Shown here: one piece after another, positions 1 through 5,224 of the stretch
Layout of the letters: each line of letters opens with the position of its first letter
Position numbering within the stretch: position 1 is the stretch's first letter
Source of the DNA: Dehalococcoidia bacterium
Lineage (GTDB): Bacteria > Chloroflexota > Dehalococcoidia > Dehalococcoidales > CSSed11-197
Assembly (NCBI GenBank): GCA_003552785.1
Contig: PUOQ01000090.1
Location: 1-5,224 of the forward strand
Length of the DNA stretch: 5,224 nt
Reading direction: 5' to 3'
The notes under the pieces: model-generated
Told to the model about the DNA's origin: nothing
What the model saw: the letters and a program-made list of their open reading frames with translations, nothing else
The model's database searches: none
Position numbers and translations under genes: made by a program

Positions 1-282
1 AGGGGCAACATCAACCGGTTGAAAGGGTCCGAACCGGGGCCTGCCCGGCGTCTGGGCGAGCTGCTGGAGCTTGAATACCTGGCGCTTAACGACACTGCAG
101 CCAGAAACCCGGCCACCCAGGCCCTCAGGCCCGCACTGGATGCGGTGGGAAGGGGTGGTAATGTCATGTTTATTTCAGGCCGCAACCATGATGCCGAAGC
201 AATCGCCATCAACCGGCACCGTCTAAAACAAAAGGGCCACCGGGTTATGGTGTTTAACCTCAAAAAGGAAGGCCTGTTTTAG
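1..282 (+). CDS. C-terminal fragment, possible DUF58/vWA-like protein (5' end outside window)
   Basis: The frame is open from base 1 to a TAG at 280-282, leaving 93 residues of a protein that begins upstream. An internal TTG at 19 could be read as a start, but the open frame runs through it and no ribosome binding site precedes it, so a truncated gene is far likelier. The visible part has a helix-rich stretch (RRLGELLELEYLAL), then a hydrophobic strand (GGNVMFISGR), an acidic/helical stretch with an RLKQKGH turn, and a final strand (RVMVFNL). This strand-helix-strand order, with 'G-H-x-V' before the last strand, resembles the C-terminal half of the vWA-like fold in DUF58 proteins, which often sit beside MoxR ATPases and transglutaminase-like genes. 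None of those neighbours is visible. The coding call is firm; the family is a guess from fold pattern, and another Rossmann-like domain is possible. It converges on the minus-strand operon with 28 bases between stop codons. Confidence 0.6.
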   Translation, partial: RGNINRLKGSEPGPARRLGELLELEYLALNDTAARNPATQALRPALDAVGRGGNVMFISGRNHDAEAIAINRHRLKQKGHRVMVFNLKKEGLF

Positions 283-302
283 CGCTTTTGCCCTGGAGCC
301 CC

Positions 303-325
303 TACCGTGCTCAAGCCTCACGGTA
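303..325. terminator. Weak stem-loop between convergent genes
   Basis: A perfect 7-bp inverted repeat, TACCGTG (303-309) and CACGGTA (319-325), encloses a 9-base loop. On the minus strand the loop carries the TGA stop codon (311-313) of the membrane-protein gene. It lies in the convergent junction, so it could slow transcription from either side. No T-run follows the stem on either strand, so it is not a canonical intrinsic terminator. It may be only a chance hairpin. Confidence 0.25.
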
Positions 326-2116
326 CCCTATCACCCGGGTTTCTTCACCGGTAACCACCAGCAAAACATTGTTTCCGGGGGATGCCGCCACCTCCCCGGC
401 CAGCCTTTCGATTTCCTCGTCTGAAAGCATTTGAAAAGCCGGGCCTTGCCCGCCTTCCCGCTTCAAAACTTTTACCTTATAGCCGAGTTTGTCTTCCAGC
501 CTGTCTGCGAGCTCTCTGCCCGGGTCATCGGTAAGAAGGGTTACCCGCCGGCGGGTAATTTGCTTTTCTGCACCCCGCTTCTGGTCCGCCCTCATCACCT
601 GCCAGTGGTACCACAGCAGCGCTCCTGCCACAAACAGGGTCTGCAGGCTCCATTTGGAATTGCGAAGCACGTCTATACCGAACCCGTCCACCAGCAGCCC
701 GTTTAGCAGTTGATATATTATGTTAACTGAACCGGCCGCAACAGTAATAATGGATGCGCCGATGACAACATACAGGAAGATCCGCCTGGAAGCCGCCCTC
801 CATTCGGAAGCGCCGCCGGATTTTACCCTTTGTATCACCCCGTTCCAGTAATACAGCCACAGTGGAACCCCCACCAGCAGAAGTGACAGGCACAACGCCG
901 CCTGCCCTGTCCACCACCCGGGCGAGACCGCCAGCGGAGCGCTTAAGGCGTTTATGATAAGTTCAAGCAGCAATCCAAACAGGGTAATTAAGCCGGCAAC
1001 GGCAGTGCCCAGCCCCAGAAAGGACATCAGGTAATAATGCGTACGCTGTGCAGTTCCCCGCCTTTCCCCCACCTCTCCGGCTTCTTCCCGTGCCAGGCTG
1101 GAGTGGTAACCCCAGATGGCCACCCCAACCAGGGCAGCCGGAACAGCCCAGCCAAGGAACTGGAAATGCTCCCAGGCACCTGCCTGAGTGCCACCGAACA
1201 ACCATTCCAGAACATGGTAGAAAATAACGGTTGCAGAAACAAGGGCGGTAATCGCCCCTCCGGTAATGGTAAACACATAAAAATAAACCTGCCTGAGTGT
1301 CGAGCCGGCATCATCCCGGGCCATGCGAAACCAGTGGAAATACCAGGCGACGCCGCCCAGAAGAACCTGCGAAACCGCTGCCCGGGTGCCTTCGTTAAAG
1401 AAATGCCCCTCCACCAGCACATCCCCCTGTGCCGGAATGCTCGTTACAGCGGCGTTTATGATCTGCACCAGCCCGGAGGCCAGCCAGACAAGCCCGAAGC
1501 CGGAAAGGAAATACACATACCACCTGCGGGTGGTCTGTGCCGGGGCGGAGGGGTGGCCTTCACCCTCTGAAACCCTCAGATGATAAACCCAGATAAGCAC
1601 GGTGATGATCAAAACCGCCAGGCTGGAGGATGAAAACCTTTGAAGCGGGGCACCGCCCATCAGCCAGGTTAAAAGTTCAGCTGCGCCGGCAAGTGCCATC
1701 AACCCGGTAAGAAGCATGACAAAATTGAGAAACAGCTTTCTGATTACGGCACCGGTTTCAACCCGGTTTCCCCCGGCCCTTCGCTGAACCGAGCGCCAGA
1801 ATAAAAACCACAGCGGCCCGCCGATAACCGTCATCGCCAGCCCCAGGCTCAACAGCTGCAGGTTGAAGGCGTCCCGGCCCACCTGAGTTAGATAAGAGGC
1901 TTTGATGGTGATATCGAAAAGAAGGGTCAAAAGCTGGCCGATTCCGGCAGCAAAGATGCCCAGAAATACAAAGGTTATCAGATAAATCCAGATATGCCTG
2001 GCAATGGAGGCGGTTTCCTCTCCCCCTCCGGAATCATTTTTCTGGCGGACTGCCAGAACTATCCCGATTATGATGATGATAAAAATAAGCATGGGCAGAA
2101 AACCGATTATGGTCAT
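311..2116 (-). CDS. Polytopic membrane protein with six DUF5671-like two-helix units and a soluble C-terminal domain
   Basis: Unknown function; 601 residues with about 13 predicted membrane helices. An N-terminal anchor (residues 5-23) is followed by six units of about 75-85 residues: 39-112, 117-184, 195-269, 273-345, 356-432 and 438-512. Each unit has a long first helix, usually entered by a basic/aromatic run such as RHIWIYL, RRWYVYF or RRIFLYV. The second helix ends in Trp plus an aromatic/His cluster (W103, W176, W258, W335, W420, W502; WxxH in units 2, 3 and 4). Short charged loops separate units. This matches the DUF5671 style of membrane domain, recognised by eye. Residues 520-601 form a soluble alpha/beta tail (strand RRVTLLTDD, helix, strand YKVKVLK, helix, strand NNVLLVVTG). 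The ATG start has an AAGGAGG site 11 bases upstream (2128-2134) that overlaps the stop of the preceding gene, 16 bases away, so the two are almost certainly cotranscribed. Confidence 0.85.
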   Translation of the reverse strand: MTIIGFLPMLIFIIIIIGIVLAVRQKNDSGGGEETASIARHIWIYLITFVFLGIFAAGIGQLLTLLFDITIKASYLTQVGRDAFNLQLLSLGLAMTVIGGPLWFLFWRSVQRRAGGNRVETGAVIRKLFLNFVMLLTGLMALAGAAELLTWLMGGAPLQRFSSSSLAVLIITVLIWVYHLRVSEGEGHPSAPAQTTRRWYVYFLSGFGLVWLASGLVQIINAAVTSIPAQGDVLVEGHFFNEGTRAAVSQVLLGGVAWYFHWFRMARDDAGSTLRQVYFYVFTITGGAITALVSATVIFYHVLEWLFGGTQAGAWEHFQFLGWAVPAALVGVAIWGYHSSLAREEAGEVGERRGTAQRTHYYLMSFLGLGTAVAGLITLFGLLLELIINALSAPLAVSPGWWTGQAALCLSLLLVGVPLWLYYWNGVIQRVKSGGASEWRAASRRIFLYVVIGASIITVAAGSVNIIYQLLNGLLVDGFGIDVLRNSKWSLQTLFVAGALLWYHWQVMRADQKRGAEKQITRRRVTLLTDDPGRELADRLEDKLGYKVKVLKREGGQGPAFQMLSDEEIERLAGEVAASPGNNVLLVVTGEETRVIGYREA

Positions 2117-2127
2117 TTTTCAGGCAG

Positions 2128-2134
2128 CCTCCTT
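2128..2134 (-). promoter_or_regulatory. Ribosome binding site AAGGAGG overlapping the upstream stop codon
   Basis: The minus strand reads AAGGAGG here, 11 bases before the ATG at 2116. Its first two bases lie within the TAA (2133-2135) that ends the upstream gene. This fixes the start of the membrane-protein gene and suggests translational coupling of the two genes. Confidence 0.8.
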
Positions 2135-2603
2135 AATAAAGCCAGTATACATATACGGGTGAAGCAATAAGCCAGTTATCTTCCAAAAGAACAAGCTCGA
2201 AGTTTATCTGCTGGCTTCGAACCGGGTTCTCGAAGGGGCCGGAGGGGCGGAAGGTTTCGATGGTTACGGAAACACTGGCAGTGTCTTCCCCAACGGAAGC
2301 CCTGCCAAGAGTCGCCTTCCAGGAAGACATGTCGACCGCCGGACGCCCGCGCGATACCATGTCGAGCCAGTCGTCATAAGACTCTATCCTCTGAGAGGAA
2401 TCGAAATGCAGGTAGTCATAAGCCTGCCTGAGCTCCCCTTCCTGCAGGGCGACAAGGTACCGCTGCACGGTGCCCTCCGGGGTGCCTTCTGGCAGCAAAT
2501 CGGCCTCTTTTCCGGAGGTTATGAGCGCAAGCACCGTGCTTGCAACCACCAGAGCGCCAACAACACAGGCAAATATTACGAGCCAGCGGCGCGAAGAATC
2601 CAT
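2133..2603 (-). CDS. Membrane-anchored protein with NTF2/DUF4878-like extracytoplasmic domain
   Basis: A 156-residue protein. Arg5-Arg6 precede a single hydrophobic segment (about residues 8-28), giving an N-in anchor with the rest outside the membrane. After an acidic linker (about 31-41) comes PEGTVQRYLVALQEGELRQAY, a helix pair typical of the first part of NTF2-like/DUF4878 folds: 'P..tv..fl.al..gd...Ay.yl'. Alternating strands follow (SSWKATLGRA, TASVSVTIETF, QINFELVLLEDNWLI). The ending 'E-x-x-W-L-I' is common where these domains finish with a conserved Trp. Such domains are usually ligand-binding or protein-interaction modules without catalysis; no enzymatic residues can be named. The ATG is preceded by AAAGGAG (2611-2617) with a 7-base spacer. 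It is the first gene of the leftward operon and lies 16 bases from the polytopic membrane protein, suggesting that it docks on that protein's outer face (inference). Family call is from sequence pattern only. Confidence 0.78.
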   Translation of the reverse strand: MDSSRRWLVIFACVVGALVVASTVLALITSGKEADLLPEGTPEGTVQRYLVALQEGELRQAYDYLHFDSSQRIESYDDWLDMVSRGRPAVDMSSWKATLGRASVGEDTASVSVTIETFRPSGPFENPVRSQQINFELVLLEDNWLIASPVYVYWLY

Positions 2604-2726
2604 ATTTTAACTCCTTTTATGTAAACTAATCTTATTACATTTGGCCCCGGACGTCAAAAAAACATAAAGCGCTGTTTTCTGAACCCTGGCTTTCAAAAAG
2701 TATTTATCATTATAACGAGCACATAT

Positions 2727-2755
2727 TTTATAATCGATGCAATACTGTGATTCAA
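2727..2755 (-). promoter_or_regulatory. Sigma-A-type promoter candidate for the leftward membrane operon
   Basis: Read on the minus strand, TTGAAT (2750-2755, 4 of 6 matches to the -35 consensus) is followed after exactly 17 bases by TATAAA (2727-2732, 5 of 6 matches to the -10). Transcription would start near 2720, about 115 bases before the ATG at 2603. A second perfect TATAAT lies downstream on the same strand (2709-2714), but its -35 is poor. That one could be a secondary start. Confidence 0.5.
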
Positions 2756-2759
2756 ATGA

Positions 2760-2788
2760 TTGACATTCCACATATGCTCTTATAGCAT
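2760..2788 (+). promoter_or_regulatory. Sigma-A-type promoter candidate for the two-component operon
   Basis: A perfect TTGACA -35 box (2760-2765) is followed after 17 bases by TAGCAT (2783-2788), which keeps the first T, the A and the final T of the -10 consensus (4 of 6). An alternative -10, TATAGC (2781-2786), would give a 15-base spacer. A weak -10 behind a consensus -35 often marks a promoter needing an activator. Transcription would start near 2795, about 50 bases before the kinase ATG. Confidence 0.5.
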
Positions 2789-2790
2789 GT
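2770..2790. repeat. Imperfect inverted repeat over the rightward -10 box
   Basis: ACAT-AT-GCT (2770-2778, with two extra bases) mirrors AGCATGT (2784-2790); the inner perfect arms are ATGCT (2774-2778) and AGCAT (2784-2788) around a 5-base centre. It overlaps the spacer and the -10 hexamer of the rightward promoter, a suitable place for a regulator to bind. The arms are short and AT-rich, so chance cannot be excluded. Confidence 0.35.
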
Positions 2791-2847
2791 AATATTATGG
2801 GGTATATATTTCTGTAACAGGTCGATTTAAGGGAAGGAAAAAGGTGG

Positions 2848-4665
2848 ATGTCAAACAAGAAATCACTGGCACCTGAAGTAAAGGCAAAACAGAACGCAAA
2901 GTTTCTCAATTACGCGCAAAGGCCTGTCTCTTCCTATGAGCAATACCGCAGCCTGAAGCCGGGAGACCACCTGTGCCTTCTGTATGAAAATAAAACCGAC
3001 TGGCTGGAAAGCATCCTTCCCTTTTTACAGGCTGGCCTTGATTCCAACCACAAGTGCCTGTATATCACCCATTCCAGCACAATTGATGAATTAACAGGCC
3101 TTTTTCCCGGCAACTTTGATATCACCGGCTACATCTCAGGCGGCCGGCTTTTAATCATGGATTCAAATGAAACCTTCTCCCCGGATAACCGGTTTGATCC
3201 TGAAAAAGCGCTGAAACTTATTGAAAATGAGGCAGAAAAAGCCTTAAACGAGGGGTTCAATGCCCTGAGTGTTACCCTGGACACAGGCCGGGCATTAAAT
3301 GTGCTGCCCGGTTCGGAGAAACTGGCAGGATTTGTCTCAAGGCTTAATTCCATTTCATCTAAACGCCACCCTGTCATTTTTGTTTCCCAGTATGACATTG
3401 GCAGCTTTGAACCGGTCACTACCATGGAAATATTAAAGGTCTACCCGCAGGTCATATGGAAGGCAGATATTTTAGATAATTGCTACTACACACCACCGGG
3501 TGAAATTGCCGGCCAGGATAAAAGCCTGCATGAATTTACTTGCTTCTTAAGACACCTCGAGCAGGAAAAATCAAGGAAGAAACAACTCGCCGAAAGTGAA
3601 GAACGGTACCGTGCCCTGGTCGAATTAAGCGGGGAAGTCGGCGAAGCTATAGTGATGCTGGTAGATACCGGGGAACAGGAGGGTGTAATCGCCTTTGCCA
3701 ACCGCCAGCTTGAACGCATTACAGGCCTTTGCAAAAAAGAACTCCTGGGCAGGCCATTTTACAGCCTGCTTTCCGCCGAACACCGCAGAAGCGGCATGGA
3801 TAGATACCGCAGAAGGTTAAGAGGCGAGTCTCTGCCGGGTTTGTATGAAGTAAACTTGATACGCAATGATGGCACCCGGGTACCCTGTGAAATTACCAGT
3901 GCTTTAACCCGGTACAATGGCAGGCCGGCCAATGTGGTGTACTTAAGGGATATTACTGAGAGGAAAAAGGCTGAAAAGGAACTGAATGAAGCATACGCCA
4001 GTATAAGGAAGCTGGCAATACGCCTGGAAAAGGCGGCAGAGGAAGAAAGGAGGCGAATCTCCTACCGACTTCATGATGAAGTAGGGCAAATGCTTACCGC
4101 CTTAAAAATGGATGTAAACTGGCTTTCGGTAAAAATTCCAGCCGAACAGCAGAAGCTGGTGAATAAAACTGAATCGATGATAAAAACTATCGATGCTATT
4201 TCCCAGATAATCAGAGGCGCTTCAGCTGAATTGAGGCCCAGGCTGATTGACGAATTGGGCTTGTTTGAAGCAATCAGCTGGCATCTCCGGGAATTTGAAA
4301 AAGCAACCGGGATAAGCTGCATCTGCACCTCAAACTCAACACAAATACCAAACGACAAGGAGATCAATATAGGCATATTCCGCATCTTCCAGGAGCTGCT
4401 AACCAATGTTTACCGGCATGCTGAGGCAACCCGGGTTAAAGTCAGCCTGAAGGAGGAAAATGGCAGATTAACGCTTGTGGTTAGAGACAACGGCAAGGGT
4501 ATTCCGGGTGACAAAATTTCTGCTCCAAACTCACTTGGCATCCTTGGAATAAAGGAAAGGGTGCATTACATGAATGGAAAGGTAGCCATAAGAGGTTATG
4601 AGGGCAAGGGCACCAGGGTATCAATAAGTGTCCCGATGCCGGAAGGGACAAACAAAAAATGTTAA
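2848..4665 (+). CDS. Cytoplasmic MEDS-PAS sensor histidine kinase (HisKA_3/HATPase_c)
   Basis: A 605-residue sensor kinase of the NarX/LiaS/DegS type (HPK7) with no membrane segment, so its signal should be intracellular. Residues about 33-217 form a MEDS domain (named from methanogens, methylotrophs and DcmR), starting with GDHLCLLYE and including VSQYDIGSF near 179-187. Cys43, Cys70 and Cys212 lie within it. A PAS domain spans about 248-372 (ERYRAL start, DGTRVPCEIT core, LRDITERKKAE end), followed by a coiled-coil linker. The dimerisation/phosphoacceptor domain has ERRRISYRLHDEVGQ with His409 as the phosphorylated residue. The ATPase domain shows the N-box (ELLTNVYRHA, Asn520), G1 box DNGKGI (547-552), G2 box GILGIKERV and G3 GKGT (586-589), all intact. 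The ATG follows AAGGA (2834-2838) by 9 bases; the frame has a stop at 2815 and no ATG between. The stop overlaps the regulator start by 7 bases. The ligand is unknown. Confidence 0.93.
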   Translation: MSNKKSLAPEVKAKQNAKFLNYAQRPVSSYEQYRSLKPGDHLCLLYENKTDWLESILPFLQAGLDSNHKCLYITHSSTIDELTGLFPGNFDITGYISGGRLLIMDSNETFSPDNRFDPEKALKLIENEAEKALNEGFNALSVTLDTGRALNVLPGSEKLAGFVSRLNSISSKRHPVIFVSQYDIGSFEPVTTMEILKVYPQVIWKADILDNCYYTPPGEIAGQDKSLHEFTCFLRHLEQEKSRKKQLAESEERYRALVELSGEVGEAIVMLVDTGEQEGVIAFANRQLERITGLCKKELLGRPFYSLLSAEHRRSGMDRYRRRLRGESLPGLYEVNLIRNDGTRVPCEITSALTRYNGRPANVVYLRDITERKKAEKELNEAYASIRKLAIRLEKAAEEERRRISYRLHDEVGQMLTALKMDVNWLSVKIPAEQQKLVNKTESMIKTIDAISQIIRGASAELRPRLIDELGLFEAISWHLREFEKATGISCICTSNSTQIPNDKEINIGIFRIFQELLTNVYRHAEATRVKVSLKEENGRLTLVVRDNGKGIPGDKISAPNSLGILGIKERVHYMNGKVAIRGYEGKGTRVSISVPMPEGTNKKC

Positions 4666-5224
4666 GAATAATTATTGCCGACGACCACCCCGTTGTACGT
4701 AAAGGGTTGATGCAGATCATCCACGATGAAAACCAGCATTTCTATAAAATTGATGAAGCCGGCAGCGGGCCGGAGCTTTTAAAAAAAATATCCCACAATA
4801 AATATGACCTCATCCTGCTTGATATATCCATGCCCGGCATGAACGGCCTGGAGGTGATGGAGGAAATCAAGAAAAAAGAAAGCCATCCACCGGTTCTTAT
4901 TTTAAGCATTCACCCCGAAGAGCAATATGCGGTCCGGGCGCTTAAATCGGGGGCTTCGGGGTATTTGAACAAGAATTCCTCATCAACAGAGTTGATGTCG
5001 GCCATTAAAGCCCTGGTTGCCGGCAAAAGATATATAAGCAAGGATATTTCCAACCTGCTTGTAGATTACCTTGACACCGGTTTTTCAAAACCCCATGAAA
5101 ACCTTACCAACCGGGAGCACCAGATAATGCTGCTTATAGCCTCCGGGAAAAAGCTTACCGAAATTGCAGACACCCTTTCGCTGAGCATCAAAACTGTAAG
5201 CACCCATAAATCAAACATTCTCAG
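4659..5224 (+). CDS. NarL/FixJ-family response regulator (3' end outside window)
   Basis: 188 residues are visible; family members usually run to about 210-220, so only the end of the HTH domain is missing. The receiver domain (about 1-120) has the acidic pair Asp8-Asp9, phosphoacceptor Asp55 in LILLDISMPG, Ser83 at the Thr/Ser switch, and the invariant Lys105 in GYLNKNS. A linker (about 122-147) leads to a LuxR-type HTH that opens with LTNREHQIMLLIASG and continues with LTEIADTLSLSIKTVSTH, the usual recognition-helix region. It should be a cytoplasmic DNA-binding regulator activated by the kinase encoded just upstream. The ATG at 4659 overlaps the last 7 bases of the kinase gene, with GGAAGGG (4641-4647) 11 bases before it, indicating coupled translation and a cognate pair. 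Target sites are not known; the divergent region at 2604-2847 is the nearest candidate. Confidence 0.93.
   Translation, partial: MLRIIIADDHPVVRKGLMQIIHDENQHFYKIDEAGSGPELLKKISHNKYDLILLDISMPGMNGLEVMEEIKKKESHPPVLILSIHPEEQYAVRALKSGASGYLNKNSSSTELMSAIKALVAGKRYISKDISNLLVDYLDTGFSKPHENLTNREHQIMLLIASGKKLTEIADTLSLSIKTVSTHKSNIL

Larger units (their letters stand above)
2604..2847. other. AT-rich divergent intergenic control region
   Basis: These 244 bases separate the two divergent operons and are clearly richer in A and T than the genes on either side. They hold a promoter candidate for each direction with -35 boxes almost touching, an inverted repeat over the rightward -10, and the ribosome binding sites of both first genes. 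The leftward transcript would have a leader of roughly 115 bases, the rightward one of roughly 50. I see no riboswitch-like architecture, attenuator or small gene in the longer leader. It contains GACGTC and GGCCCCGG, neither followed by a terminator-like T-run. Confidence 0.7.

Noticed and set aside
19..21. TTG at 19 as the true start of the first gene
   Set aside because: The frame is open to base 1, no ribosome binding site precedes it, and the remaining residues look like the end of a larger fold.
1037..1570. A 177-codon plus-strand open frame opposite the membrane-protein gene, with a second one at 1323-1583
   Set aside because: It lies fully antisense to a gene with a strong ribosome binding site and clear membrane-helix periodicity. 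Its translation is Pro/Gly/Arg-rich with no domain pattern, and no ribosome binding site was evident.
2565..2567. Cys13 of the anchored NTF2-like protein as a lipoprotein cysteine
   Set aside because: The residues before it (IFA-C) fit a lipobox poorly and the hydrophobic stretch before the cysteine is too short. The hydrophobic run continues well past it, which fits a transmembrane anchor better.
2729..2734. TATAAT on the plus strand as a -10 box for the kinase operon
   Set aside because: The sequence 17 bases upstream (ATCATT) is a poor -35. The same bases are better explained as part of the leftward TATAAA box, read on the other strand.
2607..2909. A 100-codon minus-strand open frame across the divergent intergenic region
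   Set aside because: Its start would be a TTG with no ribosome binding site inside the kinase coding region. It would run through both promoter candidates, and its translation has no recognisable pattern.
4071..4406. A 111-codon minus-strand open frame within the kinase gene
   Set aside because: It is antisense to the catalytic core of the kinase, whose H, N and G boxes are all intact, so it is a shadow frame.

Overview
This window looks like a moderate-GC Bacillota chromosome, probably an anaerobic clostridial lineage such as the Peptococcaceae/Desulfotomaculum group. This is inferred from strong purine-rich ribosome binding sites (AAGGAGG, AAAGGAG), sigma-A-type promoter boxes, and a MEDS-PAS histidine kinase with a NarL-type regulator. 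No taxonomic marker gene is present, so the assignment is tentative.

Layout: (1) 1-282, plus strand: the C-terminal end of a gene cut by the window edge, plausibly a DUF58/vWA-like protein. (2) 311-2603, minus strand: a convergent two-gene operon. Its first gene (2133-2603) encodes a small membrane-anchored protein with an NTF2/DUF4878-like extracytoplasmic domain. Its second (311-2116) encodes a 601-residue, about 13-helix membrane protein. That protein is built from six degenerate two-helix units resembling DUF5671 and ends in a soluble alpha/beta tail. (3) 2604-2847: an AT-rich divergent intergenic region with two back-to-back promoter candidates whose -35 boxes lie 4 bp apart, plus an imperfect inverted repeat over the rightward -10. 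(4) 2848 to the window end, plus strand: a two-component operon. A soluble MEDS-PAS-HisKA_3-HATPase sensor kinase is followed, with a 7-base overlap, by a NarL/FixJ-type response regulator cut off by the window edge inside its HTH domain.

Working model (inference): the kinase senses an intracellular signal through its MEDS and/or PAS domains and phosphorylates the regulator. The shared divergent control region makes the membrane-protein operon a reasonable candidate target, along with the two-component operon itself. The function of the membrane operon is unknown. The least-described item here is the six-unit membrane protein paired with the NTF2-like anchored protein. I saw no tRNA, rRNA, CRISPR array, insertion sequence or attachment site.
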